64,000 nt of DNA, taken from NCBI GenBank assembly GCA_016712265.1, contig JADJRJ010000011.1:18327-82326 (forward strand), written 5' to 3'. Of the stretch, positions 14,587-21,789 are shown in pieces (within the stretch, counting starts at the first letter, position 1; every line of letters starts with the position of its first letter). The DNA is from Gemmatimonadota bacterium (GTDB lineage: Bacteria > Gemmatimonadota > Gemmatimonadetes > Gemmatimonadales > Gemmatimonadaceae). The position numbers and the translations under genes were made by a program. The notes beneath the pieces are model-generated. The model saw only the letters and a list, made by a program, of their open reading frames with translations. It did no database searches and was not told the DNA's origin.

Positions 14587-14924
14587 CAGGCGGCTCGCAG
14601 CAGAACGCGCACCGCGTCCCACTCCCGGATCAGCGTCGCGGACAACAGCTTGTCGCGGCGCCAGAAATCCTCCGCAGGCTCCACCCCAGTTCCGTCGAGG
14701 AAGCGCCACAACTGCGCCTCGTTCCTCTCGACTAGGCGCTGTCCAACCGCCGTCAGTTGTTCGTCCGTCAACCCGTCGGTCGGGTCTTGGAAGTCGAGCG
14801 GGCGGTTCAGGATGCGAGGCCGCGCTTCGTTGCAGTTCAGGCAGCGCAGCCAGTTCCTCGGCCATCGCGTCTTGCAACCCGGGCAATCCCAGGTCGTGGC
14901 GCGTCCGGGCTTGTGGGGGGTCAT
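14586..14924 (-). CDS. Zinc-ribbon-like hypothetical protein
   Basis: 112 residues from the ATG at 14924 (ATGA overlap). CPGCK and CLNCN, 15 residues apart, form a four-cysteine ribbon near the N-terminus. Then GLTDEQLTAVGQRLVERNEA and FWRRDKLLSATLIREWDAVR. Possibly nucleic-acid binding. Not a recognised family. Confidence 0.58.
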   Translation of the reverse strand: MTPHKPGRATTWDCPGCKTRWPRNWLRCLNCNEARPRILNRPLDFQDPTDGLTDEQLTAVGQRLVERNEAQLWRFLDGTGVEPAEDFWRRDKLLSATLIREWDAVRVLLRAA

Positions 14925-15397
14925 TCCGCGGCCACAGCGATCTGGCGGTCGGCCCGCCATGTCAGGAAGCGATCAAGCTCCTGCGCGTGCGCCATGTTGC
15001 TCTCAGCCATCGACTGGTAGAGGGCGATCTTCTGGCGCACCTCGTCGTCGCTCATCGCGACGATCGGGACCATCACCTCTTCCGTGTCGCGCTTGACGAG
15101 GTAGTAGTCTTGGATGTGCTCGCGCTCGAAGCCGGGGAGCATGATCTGCGCCGGCCGATACTCGCGCTCGGTATCGGAGCCGCGCCGGTTGATCTCCCGC
15201 CGGACGAGGTCGCGGACAGCCGTGTAGGCGCACCAATGGAAAAACTCGGCGTCTTCTTCCCGGCCGGGCGCCAGCCCCTCGTTGTGCTCGGCGCAGATGC
15301 CGTGGGCCAGCCACGTCGCGGCGATCATCTCCCCGCGCGACTGCAAGTCGTCGATGCGGGTGTTGATCTCGTGCACGAGCGTTTCGCGATAGGACAT
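14921..15397 (-). CDS. Hypothetical phage protein
   Basis: 158 residues, MSYRETLVHEINTRIDDLQS, AATWLAHGICAEHNEG, then DYYLVKRDTEEVMVPIVAMS and EVRQKIALYQSMAESNMAHA. The YLVKR-x9-VPI pattern recurs in hypothetical proteins of alphaproteobacterial phages. No catalytic motif. Confidence 0.6.
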   Translation of the reverse strand: MSYRETLVHEINTRIDDLQSRGEMIAATWLAHGICAEHNEGLAPGREEDAEFFHWCAYTAVRDLVRREINRRGSDTEREYRPAQIMLPGFEREHIQDYYLVKRDTEEVMVPIVAMSDDEVRQKIALYQSMAESNMAHAQELDRFLTWRADRQIAVAAE

Positions 15398-15400
15398 CGC

Positions 15401-16093
15401 TCAGGCTCCTTTCAGGTTGACGATGAACCGGTCCATCCACTGGTCGATCACGGCGACCCGGCGTCGGAGGTCGGCGATCTCGGACCGCATGACCCCGTTG
15501 GCGACCAGTTCGGGCTTCGTGGTTTCGCAAGCGTCGGAGAACCGCTTGATGGTGCCGATGAAGGCGGTCGCCTCTTTGAACCCGGCCGGCGCAGGCTCGA
15601 CCGGCGGGGGCGGCTCCGGCTCTCGTGCGGGTGCGCGAGATTGCTTGCCGATCTCGGCGAGCTTGGTGACCGTCAGTGGCGCTTCGGCCTCGACCGCTTC
15701 CTCAAACGTGGCGAGGGGGACGTTGGCGACGCGAACGGCGGTCACCTGCTGGTGACGGGACATGCCGGCGTCGCGAGCAATCTGCTGCTGCGTCAACTTC
15801 GTATGGGCGCCCGCACTAAGTTGGTCCGTCCGCGCACCCTGGCCGTTGTACAGCTTGAGCAGTTCCCCGCACCGCCGCACCGCCCGAGCCTGAATGCGAT
15901 CCGCCAGCTTCCGCAGCGTGTCGTCATCGGCTTGCTTGGCATAGCTCGCCAGCGCCTCGGCCTTGTTCGCCCAATCCTGGCACTCGTCGAGCGTGACGCA
16001 GTTGGACAAGGCGTTCTTCGCGGCCTCGTAGCTCACCGGCAGGCGAGCAGGAATGCGCCGGACTTCCTCCGGGATGACCATGACGGAGGTCAC
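15401..16093 (-). CDS. Putative DNA-binding protein, replication or partition type
   Basis: 230 residues from a GTG at 16093 that overlaps the Cro-like gene's stop and has GAGG five bases upstream (ATG at 16081 is the alternative). SYEAAKNALSNCVTLDECQD, KAEALASYAKQADDDTLRKL and RAVRRCGELLKLYNGQGA lead to an HTH, TQQQIARDAGMSRHQQVTAV. This arrangement is known from phage proteins described as ParB-like or replication-associated. C-terminus Pro-rich then coiled coil. Second gene of the early minus operon. Confidence 0.6.
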   Translation of the reverse strand: MTSVMVIPEEVRRIPARLPVSYEAAKNALSNCVTLDECQDWANKAEALASYAKQADDDTLRKLADRIQARAVRRCGELLKLYNGQGARTDQLSAGAHTKLTQQQIARDAGMSRHQQVTAVRVANVPLATFEEAVEAEAPLTVTKLAEIGKQSRAPAREPEPPPPVEPAPAGFKEATAFIGTIKRFSDACETTKPELVANGVMRSEIADLRRRVAVIDQWMDRFIVNLKGA

Positions 16094-16299
16094 GCGGCCC
16101 TCGTCGTGTCGGCATCGGCGTAGAAATCGTTGGCCGTGACCTGCCCGCCGGTCGCCTCGTTGATGGCGTCCAGCGTTTTCCAGTCCGGGCGATTGAGGCC
16201 GCGGCGCAGCCGGCTCACCGTCGGCACCGACAGGCCCGACTTCGCAGCAAACGCCGCGAGCGTCATCCCGTTGGCCGATAGGTAGTCGCAAAGTTTCAT
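16090..16299 (-). CDS. Cro-like HTH regulator
   Basis: 69 residues, MKLCDYLSANGMTLAAFAAK, GLSVPTVSRLRRGLNRPD, DAINEATGGQVTANDFY: an XRE/Cro fold whose C-terminal VTANDF matches YdaS/Cro-type proteins. First gene of the leftward operon, back to back with the CI-like gene at 16396. The predicted -10 box ends eight bases before its ATG, so the mRNA may be leaderless. It should repress the divergent promoter and shift the phage to early expression. Confidence 0.8.
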   Translation of the reverse strand: MKLCDYLSANGMTLAAFAAKSGLSVPTVSRLRRGLNRPDWKTLDAINEATGGQVTANDFYADADTTRAA

Positions 16300-16306
16300 G
16301 GGATGG

Positions 16307-16335
16307 AAGTTACACGGGGCGCAATTGTCCGTCAA
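16307..16335 (-). promoter_or_regulatory. Leftward early promoter of the Cro-like operon
   Basis: TTGACG (16335-16330) and TAACTT (16312-16307) separated by 17 bases form a strong sigma-70 promoter. The predicted start falls at about 16300, at or one base before the ATG of the Cro-like gene, leaving no room for a ribosome-binding site. An operator-like site (16310-16324) covers the -10 box and most of the spacer. Confidence 0.7.
16310..16324. promoter_or_regulatory. Operator-like site O1
   Basis: TTACACGGGGCGCAA, an imperfect dyad with half-sites TTACACG and TTGCGCC. The same 15-bp pattern occurs at 16754-16768 and 16788-16802. It overlaps the leftward promoter's -10 and spacer, where a repressor would block transcription. 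Probable binding site for the CI-like or Cro-like protein. Confidence 0.6.
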
Positions 16336-16368
16336 CATCTTCTTGCACCCCATGGCATAGACGGCGAC

Positions 16369-16393
16369 CGTTGGTGGCCGCACGGTGCCAACG
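16369..16393. promoter_or_regulatory. Inverted repeat upstream of the repressor gene
   Basis: CGTTGG (16369-16374) and CCAACG (16388-16393) lie 13 bases apart, ending two bases before the repressor ATG at 16396. It differs in sequence from O1-O3. It could be a second type of operator or a hairpin masking the start. Confidence 0.35.
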
Positions 16394-16395
16394 CC

Positions 16396-16704
16396 ATGCG
16401 AAAGACGATGGTTCGTGAATGGCGCCTCTATCGGGGACTAACTCAGCAGCAGCTCGCCGACCGGATCGACGTATCGACGGCATCCATGAGCCGGATCGAG
16501 AACGGCAAGCAGGACTATACGCAAGCGCACCTGGAGGCGATTGCATATGCCCTGAATTGCGAACCGGCCGACCTGATCGGCAGCAGAAAGCCAGGCGCCC
16601 CCGAGTTTGAGCTTTGGACCGTCATCCAAGGCATGAAACCCAGCCAGCAGATGCGCGCGATGAAGGTGTTGCGCGCGCTGGCTGAGGAAGACGAGGCGGC
16701 CTAG
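16396..16704 (+). CDS. CI-like XRE-family repressor
   Basis: 102 residues from the ATG at 16396. MVREWRLYRGLTQQQLADRI, VSTASMSRIENGKQDYTQ and LEAIAYALNCEPADLIG are the canonical five-helix XRE domain. The C-terminal tail (FELWTVIQGMKPSQQMRAMK) is short: no LexA-type peptidase domain, so induction by RecA-stimulated self-cleavage is not expected. Divergent from the Cro-like gene; it probably binds the O1-O3 sites. Confidence 0.82.
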   Translation: MRKTMVREWRLYRGLTQQQLADRIDVSTASMSRIENGKQDYTQAHLEAIAYALNCEPADLIGSRKPGAPEFELWTVIQGMKPSQQMRAMKVLRALAEEDEAA

Positions 16705-16753
16705 ACCTACGCGCGCCGGGTTGCTCGGGGCGGAAAGCCACGCGAGCCGTCTA

Positions 16754-16768
16754 TTACACTGAGTGCAA
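16754..16768. promoter_or_regulatory. Operator-like site O2
   Basis: TTACACTGAGTGCAA, half-sites TTACACT and TTGCACT (six of seven bases identical), the most symmetrical of the three sites. It lies 20 bases before O3, upstream of the rightward early operon. Confidence 0.6.
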
Positions 16769-16787
16769 TTTTCCTGTAGACGGCTTC

Positions 16788-16803
16788 TTACGCCCGGTGT
16801 AAT
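16788..16803 (+). promoter_or_regulatory. Operator-like site O3 with rightward -10 box
   Basis: TTACGCCCGGTGTAA (16788-16802), half-sites TTACGCC and TTACACC. Its right end forms the -10 hexamer TGTAAT (16798-16803) of the probable promoter for the plus-strand early operon. A -35 box is weak (TGTAGA at 16775-16780, 17-base spacer), suggesting dependence on an activator. GAGGGAGAG at 16821-16829 is the ribosome-binding site for the next gene. Confidence 0.55.
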
Positions 16804-16835
16804 CTCCCCTCATCAACACCGAGGGAGAGACCCCG

Positions 16836-17117
16836 ATGCAGATCGCGACCGACCACAACGCCCCGAAGCTTTCGGCCCGCGCCAAGCGCGCGCTCGACAT
16901 CCTCGCCGACGGCGGATTCATGGTCGAGCGGCTGGAAACCAACTTCCACGGCGGTTCGACCTGGATGACGCGGTTTTGCCGCACGCGATCCGCGGCAAGC
17001 GCCGTTCGCGGGCTCGGGATCGCGACCAAGTACGAACTGCGCGATGCCGGGTTCCGGTTCCGCACCGTGTCGGACAAGTCGGCGGTCGCGACCTACTACC
17101 AGTTGGCTACGGACTGA
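16836..17117 (+). CDS. Hypothetical early protein, possible winged helix
   Basis: 93 residues. LSARAKRALDILADGGFMVE resembles the first helices of a winged helix; LGIATKYELRDAGFRFRTVS the wing. First gene of the rightward operon with a strong GAGGGAGAG site. Early position suggests a regulatory or host-takeover role. Confidence 0.55.
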   Translation: MQIATDHNAPKLSARAKRALDILADGGFMVERLETNFHGGSTWMTRFCRTRSAASAVRGLGIATKYELRDAGFRFRTVSDKSAVATYYQLATD

Positions 17118-17132
17118 CCGGAGGACCGCCCG

Positions 17133-17345
17133 ATGATCTCCGACCTGACCACCATCACGATCACGGACGAGGACGGCCACGTCGAGTGGTCGAAGCTCGG
17201 CCAGCTCATCGCCGATAACGCCGACGCGATGGACGAGCGCGACGCGGCCGACCTGCGGGCCGAACTGGCCGCCTACCGCACCTATCACATGGGCGGCGGC
17301 TCGGGGCCGCTGTTCACCATCCGCAACGTCGAGCCGATCGCCTGA
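17133..17345 (+). CDS. Hypothetical early protein
   Basis: 70 residues, acidic. ITITDEDGHVEWSKLGQLIA, DERDAADLRAELAAYRTYHM. GGAGGA precedes the ATG. No motif. Confidence 0.5.
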   Translation: MISDLTTITITDEDGHVEWSKLGQLIADNADAMDERDAADLRAELAAYRTYHMGGGSGPLFTIRNVEPIA

Positions 17346-17360
17346 CCGGAGGACAGACCG

Positions 17361-17549
17361 ATGCTCTACGAGCACAACGACCCCGGGTTCCTGATCCGCT
17401 ACGCGCGGACCCTGATCGAGAAGGCGCGGCGGGAAGCGGACGAGCGGACCCGCGACGACTTCCTCAGCGAGGCATCCCACGTCATCACGGCGGCCGAACG
17501 GCTGGTCAAGGCCGAGAAGCCGGTCGTCATCCTGGCGGAGGCGGCGTGA
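17361..17549 (+). CDS. Hypothetical early protein
   Basis: 62 residues, helical throughout: FLIRYARTLIEKARREADER, DDFLSEASHVITAAERLVKA. GGAGGA upstream. No family. Confidence 0.5.
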   Translation: MLYEHNDPGFLIRYARTLIEKARREADERTRDDFLSEASHVITAAERLVKAEKPVVILAEAA

Positions 17550-17905
17550 TGGGCGCGCCTTGGACGCCAGGCCCGTGGCAGATGGTCTGGTCTACCAGCG
17601 GCCACTTCATGATTGGGATCGCCGATCGAGACGGTGTCGGCGTCACTGACCCCCGATTCAACCTTTGGCGCGGCGACGACGCGGAGGCCAAGGCGAATGC
17701 CCGCCTCATAGCCTCCGCTCCTGATCTGGCGGAGGCGCTGGAGCCGTTCGCGGCGATCGATTTCTTCCCAGACGCGCCAAGCTCGGCCGAAGTGATCAAG
17801 GTTCGGGTCGCGATCGAAGGCACCGCCTACGAGGCGTCCGTCACGATCGGGGATTTTCGCCGTGCCCGCGCCGCCCTCTCCAAGGCGAAGGGAGAGACGG
17901 CATGA
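17549..17905 (+). CDS. Phage protein with WTPGPW and ARLIASAPDL motifs
   Basis: 118 residues. APWTPGPWQMVW near the start and EAKANARLIASAPDLAEAL in the middle are the two markers of a widespread family of small phage proteins (Ead/Ea22-like annotation) found in lambdoid early regions; function unknown. A GTG three bases upstream is an alternative start. The unrelated gene at 28893 shares the TPGPW and KLIAAAVNAL markers. Confidence 0.6.
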   Translation: MGAPWTPGPWQMVWSTSGHFMIGIADRDGVGVTDPRFNLWRGDDAEAKANARLIASAPDLAEALEPFAAIDFFPDAPSSAEVIKVRVAIEGTAYEASVTIGDFRRARAALSKAKGETA

Positions 17906-18120
17906 CCACCCTCCCCCGCTGGTCCGATCTCGTCACGGCCCGTCCTGACGAGTGCGACCCGATCGACCATCCCCGGATTCGCTACGACCGTTTCGTCGGC
18001 CGCGTCCTGATCGTCTGCGCGCTGGCGATGCTCCTGACCGGATACCTGACCGGGGCGGGATGGGTGGACTACGAGCGGGCAACCCACCGGATCGAGCTGG
18101 CTCAGGAGGTGATGCGATGA
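17902..18120 (+). CDS. Small membrane protein
   Basis: 72 residues with one hydrophobic helix at about 33-52 (VLIVCALAMLLTGYLTGAGW) after a soluble Pro/Asp-rich N-terminus. ATGA overlap with the upstream gene. Confidence 0.5.
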   Translation: MTTLPRWSDLVTARPDECDPIDHPRIRYDRFVGRVLIVCALAMLLTGYLTGAGWVDYERATHRIELAQEVMR

Positions 18121-18452
18121 GCTCTCTGAATCTGCGCCCCGTCGATGATCTGCCGCTGGGATCGCGGCGTGGCAGGCGCTTTGTCGCCTACTGCCGCCAC
18201 GATTCCGATCCGTATGTGGAGCCCGCGCGACCCAATCGCCTGACGATTTACGGCGCGTGGTGTGAAGACAACGGTCACGTCCAGGACGGCTGGTGCGTCG
18301 TCGAGTGGGGCGGGGCGTTCACGGACAGCGAAGACGACGGCGGCGCACACATGCCTGACTGGTGGTTCCTCGCCGGCACCGACTTCGAGATCGCGGCGAA
18401 CCCTACCCACTTCCTCGACATCGAACTTCCGGCGGTCGAGGTGACGCCATGA
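18117..18452 (+). CDS. Hypothetical early protein
   Basis: 111 residues from the ATG at 18117. LGSRRGRRFVAYCRHDSDPY, then a Trp-rich centre (YGAWCEDNGHVQDGWCVVEW, MPDWWFLAGTDF). The W-W-F-x2-G end is like small phage DUF551-type proteins. Coupled to both neighbours by ATGA. Confidence 0.52.
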   Translation: MSSLNLRPVDDLPLGSRRGRRFVAYCRHDSDPYVEPARPNRLTIYGAWCEDNGHVQDGWCVVEWGGAFTDSEDDGGAHMPDWWFLAGTDFEIAANPTHFLDIELPAVEVTP

Positions 18453-18835
18453 CCACCCGCTCCGTAGACCGGCCCGTGTCGGTGGAGCCGATGACGGACG
18501 CCGAACTGACCGCCGAGCGCGAAGCCATGGCGCTCGCCGCCGGGCGCGGAACGTGGCCCGCCGATATCGTTGCCCGACTGTTCGCCACCATCGACGCCCT
18601 CAAGGCCCGCGCCCTCCCCCTTCCCCGCCGCTACACCGGCGGACCGCTGGAGGACGGGCTGTATCTGTGGCGGAGGCCGTGGTGGCACGCGACGAGCTGG
18701 GCGGCCTTCGCCGTCGAAGGCGGTCGGCGACATGCGTTCATGGGACCGACTCTGTACAGCACCGAGGCGGTCGACGTCTGGATCATCGGCCCCATCCACA
18801 TCCCAGAAATTCCGAGCGAGGACGCGTCGCCATGA
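18449..18835 (+). CDS. Hypothetical early protein (paralogue of the 22725 gene)
   Basis: 128 residues from the ATG at 18449. EPMTDAELTAEREAMALAAG opens a helical N-half; ALPLPRRYTGGPLEDGLYLW and VDVWIIGPIHIPEIP close it. The gene at 22725 shares PMTDAEL near the start, a GLYLYG/GLYLW turn and an IAGPLPDLPIP ending, so the two are diverged copies. Confidence 0.52.
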   Translation: MTTRSVDRPVSVEPMTDAELTAEREAMALAAGRGTWPADIVARLFATIDALKARALPLPRRYTGGPLEDGLYLWRRPWWHATSWAAFAVEGGRRHAFMGPTLYSTEAVDVWIIGPIHIPEIPSEDASP

Positions 18836-19020
18836 CCGCCCGCCTGCGCCCCGGCGATCGCGTCCGGCACATGCTCGACGACCTCGAAGGCATCGTCGAG
18901 CAGGTCAGCGCCTGCGGCCGGATGCCGACCGTCGTGGTGCGCCTCGACGCCGGCGGCACTGCCGAACTGCCGCAGGGCGAGTGGGAGCGGCTGCCGACGC
19001 ACGGGAGCCTGTCCGCATGA
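18832..19020 (+). CDS. Small SH3-like hypothetical protein
   Basis: 62 residues: RLRPGDRVRHMLDDLEGIVE, MPTVVVRLDAGGTAELPQGE. The pattern RxGDRVrh...GxVexv...vVVRlD is that of a small beta-barrel (KOW/SH3-like). Coupled by ATGA. Confidence 0.5.
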   Translation: MTARLRPGDRVRHMLDDLEGIVEQVSACGRMPTVVVRLDAGGTAELPQGEWERLPTHGSLSA

Positions 19021-19304
19021 CCGCCCCCCGCACGCTCCACCTCTCCGCATGGCAGGAGCCCACCGGCCTGTCCTGGTCCGATCACCGTGACTACGACGCA
19101 GCGGTGGAGGAGGCCGGGGAGGCGGCGATCGCCGACGATCTCCACCGCTACCGCGGCACCATCGTCGTCGCGGTGACCGGGGACCGCGTCCGCTTCGTCG
19201 CCGAGCTCGACCTGGCCGAGGCCGCGCACGAGTACCGGCGCGAGTACGAGGAGGAGCAGGTCGTCAGCGTCAACCACCGGGAGTCCTGGAGGGCATACGG
19301 ATGA
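19017..19304 (+). CDS. Hypothetical early protein
   Basis: 95 residues, acidic. LHLSAWQEPTGLSWSDHRDY, AAVEEAGEAAIADDLHRYRG, then a beta segment GTIVVAVTGDRVRFVAELDL. No family recognised. Confidence 0.5.
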   Translation: MTAPRTLHLSAWQEPTGLSWSDHRDYDAAVEEAGEAAIADDLHRYRGTIVVAVTGDRVRFVAELDLAEAAHEYRREYEEEQVVSVNHRESWRAYG

Positions 19305-19495
19305 CCACCAACATCGGCCGCTGCCAGTGGGAGGCGTGGATGTGCGTCCGCGACCTCCGGGACACGATCCGTCAGGACCCCGACGCCCGGGCGGAACTGG
19401 ACGACGCGATGCTCGACCAGACCATCGCCGAAATCATCGGCCTGCTCGGCGACCTGTCGGTCGATCGGAAATTGAAGGCGCGGGAGGCGGCATGA
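19301..19495 (+). CDS. Small hypothetical protein upstream of the exonuclease
   Basis: 64 residues, helical: WEAWMCVRDLRDTIRQDPDA, LDQTIAEIIGLLGDLSVDRK. ATGA overlaps on both sides. Possibly works with the recombination genes that follow. Confidence 0.5.
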   Translation: MTTNIGRCQWEAWMCVRDLRDTIRQDPDARAELDDAMLDQTIAEIIGLLGDLSVDRKLKAREAA

Positions 19496-20244
19496 CCACC
19501 GCATTCGATCGGCACGGCATCCGCCACCTGTCGGCCTCGGCGCTGAACCTGTGGAAGTCGGACCCGGCGCTCTACGCGGGCAAGTATCTGCTCCGCTGGT
19601 CGGAGGATGCCGGCCCGAACGCATGGCTCGGGAGCGCCGTCGAGGCCGGCCTGACCGCATGGCTCTACAAGCGGGACATCGCGACCGCGAAAGAAGCCGC
19701 CGACCGGGAATGGCTCAACCGGAGCCAGGGTGACGTGTCGGATGATGTGGAAGCCGTCAAGGCCCGCATCCTGCCCATGCTCGGGATGGCGATCGACGCC
19801 ACCCGCGGGGTCAACGACACGCCCACCTCGTCCCAGGCCCGGGTCGAGTGCTGGCTGGACGACATCCCGGTTCCCGTCATCGGGTTCACCGACCTGGAAT
19901 GGCCGGACAGCATCGTCGACCTGAAAACGACGAAGGCGATGCCCTCGTCGCCGCGACCGGATCACGTCGCCCAGATGGCGGTCTACTGGCTCGCTCGTGG
20001 CCGGGAGAAGTCCTGCTCCCTGCTCTACGTCACCGACAAGAAGCACGCCGTCTATCGCCTCGAACCCGAGGACATGGAACGGGCACTCGACGATCTGCGG
20101 TCGACCGCGAGGACGCTGGAGCGGTTCCTGTCCCGTGTCCGTGACGGGCACGACGCCATCGCCCTCCTGCCTGCGGATACGACCGGATACCGCTGGTCCG
20201 ACAATCTGCGCGAACGGCTGAATGCCGAAAGGATGGCGGCATGA
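19492..20244 (+). CDS. PD-(D/E)XK exonuclease (RecB/Cas4-like)
   Basis: 250 residues from the ATG at 19492. HLSASALNLWKSDPALYAGK is the typical start of PDDEXK_1 family nucleases; GSAVEAGLTAWL replaces the usual GxxxHxxLE; the catalytic core is VIGFTDLEWP...IVDLKTTKAM (D, D-x-K), followed by DHVAQMAVYWLARGREKSC. It resects DNA ends for the single-strand annealing protein encoded next, a two-component recombination module. Confidence 0.85.
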   Translation: MTTAFDRHGIRHLSASALNLWKSDPALYAGKYLLRWSEDAGPNAWLGSAVEAGLTAWLYKRDIATAKEAADREWLNRSQGDVSDDVEAVKARILPMLGMAIDATRGVNDTPTSSQARVECWLDDIPVPVIGFTDLEWPDSIVDLKTTKAMPSSPRPDHVAQMAVYWLARGREKSCSLLYVTDKKHAVYRLEPEDMERALDDLRSTARTLERFLSRVRDGHDAIALLPADTTGYRWSDNLRERLNAERMAA

Positions 20245-21020
20245 CCATCGACTGGAAGGCCCTTGCGGCCCCCTTCCCGCCGGACGCCGTGTCTTGGCGT
20301 GTGGGGTCCATCTCAAAGCGGGACAAGACCAAGGCGAAAGCGCTCGCCTACCTTGATGCCCGAGACGTGATGAACCGGCTCGACGACGTCGCCGGCCCTG
20401 CGAACTGGCAGTGTCGCTACAGCCATGCCGGCGCGAAGACAGTCTGCGACATCGCCATCCGTGTCGATGGCGAGTGGGTTTGGAAGGCGGACGGGGCCGG
20501 CGATACGGACATCGAGGCCGAGAAGGGCAGCCTTAGCGACGCCTTCAAGCGATCCGCCGTCCGATGGGGCATCGGCCGCTATCTCTACGACCTGCCGTCG
20601 CCGTGGGTGACGATCAACGAGTTCAAGCAGATCGAAGACGGCGAGATGCCGAAGCTGCGGGCGTTGCTGGCAAGAGACGCCAGACAGCCCGCCGTTTCGC
20701 CGCCTCCCGCCCGACCGGAGCCCGCGCCCGCCCATGCCACGGCCCCATCGGCGCCGACCGAAACACCCCGCGGCTGGGCGTACATCACCGTCGATGGCGA
20801 GATCGTGCGCGAACCCACGGCGAAGGCATGGTTCGATCGCCTCGAGGCGGACGTCCGCCGTCTCCCGCCAGCCAAGAGCAACAAGGTCTGGGCGCTCAAT
20901 GAGAAGGTCTCTGGCGAAGTGCTGGATTCCCTCAACAGCGCGGTGCGCCCGAAGGCCGAGGCCCACCTAGATCGCATCATGACGCTGGTGTCCGAGAACA
21001 CCAGCCCGGTCACCGCATAG
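20241..21020 (+). CDS. Rad52/Rad22-like single-strand annealing protein
   Basis: 259 residues. ALAYLDARDVMNRLDDVAGP, NWQCRYSHAGAKTVCDIAI, KADGAGDTDIEAEKGSLSDA and FKRSAVRWGIGRYLYDLPSP form the Rad52-family annealing core in residues ~30-125; a Pro/Ala linker follows, then a helical C-terminal domain. It anneals complementary single strands for replication and recombination. Between the exonuclease and SSB genes, as in phage Red-type systems. Confidence 0.88.
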   Translation: MTIDWKALAAPFPPDAVSWRVGSISKRDKTKAKALAYLDARDVMNRLDDVAGPANWQCRYSHAGAKTVCDIAIRVDGEWVWKADGAGDTDIEAEKGSLSDAFKRSAVRWGIGRYLYDLPSPWVTINEFKQIEDGEMPKLRALLARDARQPAVSPPPARPEPAPAHATAPSAPTETPRGWAYITVDGEIVREPTAKAWFDRLEADVRRLPPAKSNKVWALNEKVSGEVLDSLNSAVRPKAEAHLDRIMTLVSENTSPVTA

Positions 21021-21029
21021 GAGGCCGGT

Positions 21030-21422
21030 ATGGCTGGATCAGTGAACAAAGCGATCATCATCGGCAACGTCGGGAAAGACCCCGAAGTCCGATCGACGCA
21101 GGGCGGCAAGAAGGTCGTCACGCTGTCTGTCGCGACGTCCGAGACCTGGAAGGACCGCAACAGCGGCGAGCGCCAGGAGCGCACCGAGTGGCACCGTGTC
21201 GTGATCTTCAACGAGCGTCTGGCCGAGGTCGCCGAGAAGTATGTTCGCAAAGGCGCGAAGGTCCACGTCGAAGGCGCCTTGCAGACTCGGAAGTGGACCG
21301 ACCAGTCCGGCGCCGAGAAATACACGACCGAGATCGTGCTTCAAGCCTTCCGGGGCGAACTGACGCTGCTCGACGGCAAGGGTGGCGGGGACGCGGCCGA
21401 CGCCGGAGACGGGTGGGAGTGA
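21030..21422 (+). CDS. ssb: Single-stranded DNA-binding protein
   Basis: 130 residues. The OB fold is clear: VNKAIIIGNVGKDPEVRSTQ, KKVVTLSVATSETWKD, RTEWHRVVIFNERLAEVAEK, GAKVHVEGALQTRKWTD, TEIVLQAFRGELTLLD. The tail is short and ends AGDGWE rather than the bacterial DDDIPF, so recruitment of host partners through the usual tip is unlikely. Works with the neighbouring annealase and exonuclease. Confidence 0.95.
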   Translation: MAGSVNKAIIIGNVGKDPEVRSTQGGKKVVTLSVATSETWKDRNSGERQERTEWHRVVIFNERLAEVAEKYVRKGAKVHVEGALQTRKWTDQSGAEKYTTEIVLQAFRGELTLLDGKGGGDAADAGDGWE

Positions 21423-21426
21423 GGCG

Positions 21427-21789
21427 ATGACGACGCTCGTCCGCCGCAAGCCCCGCCTCCGCTCTGGTATCGAGCGGGCACCGCAACGGGAGTTCCCGCA
21501 GCATCGCCAGTGGGTGCGCCAGACGCGCGCCTGCGTCGTCGAGGGCTGCGAGGACCGAATGATCGAGGCCGCGCACTTCGACGGGCCGGTCCCGGTCGAG
21601 GACATGGGCGGCAAGGGGATTAAGCGCCACGACCGATGGTGCCTGCCCTGCTGCCATCTCCATCACCGGGAGATGCACGCCATCGGCTGGCAGGCATTCG
21701 AGGCGAAGTACCGCGTCGACCTCAAGGCAGCGGCCGAAGCCCTTGCCAAGACGAGCCCGCATCGCTGGCGGTGGGAGGCGGAACGATGA
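21427..21789 (+). CDS. DUF968/HNH-like zinc protein
   Basis: 120 residues from the ATG at 21427. HRQWVRQTRACVVEGCEDRM, AAHFDGPV, KRHDRWCLPCCHLHHREMHA, QAFEAKYRVDLKAAAEAL. The Cys pairs, A-H and H-H-x-E-x-H residues match the DUF968/NinX-like treble-clef nuclease family common beside phage recombination genes. A DNA nuclease role is likely. Confidence 0.72.
   Translation: MTTLVRRKPRLRSGIERAPQREFPQHRQWVRQTRACVVEGCEDRMIEAAHFDGPVPVEDMGGKGIKRHDRWCLPCCHLHHREMHAIGWQAFEAKYRVDLKAAAEALAKTSPHRWRWEAER

Noticed and set aside
14162..16123. 653-residue plus-strand frame
   Set aside because: Antisense to zinc-ribbon, coiled-coil and HTH genes with overlapping starts; low-complexity composition.
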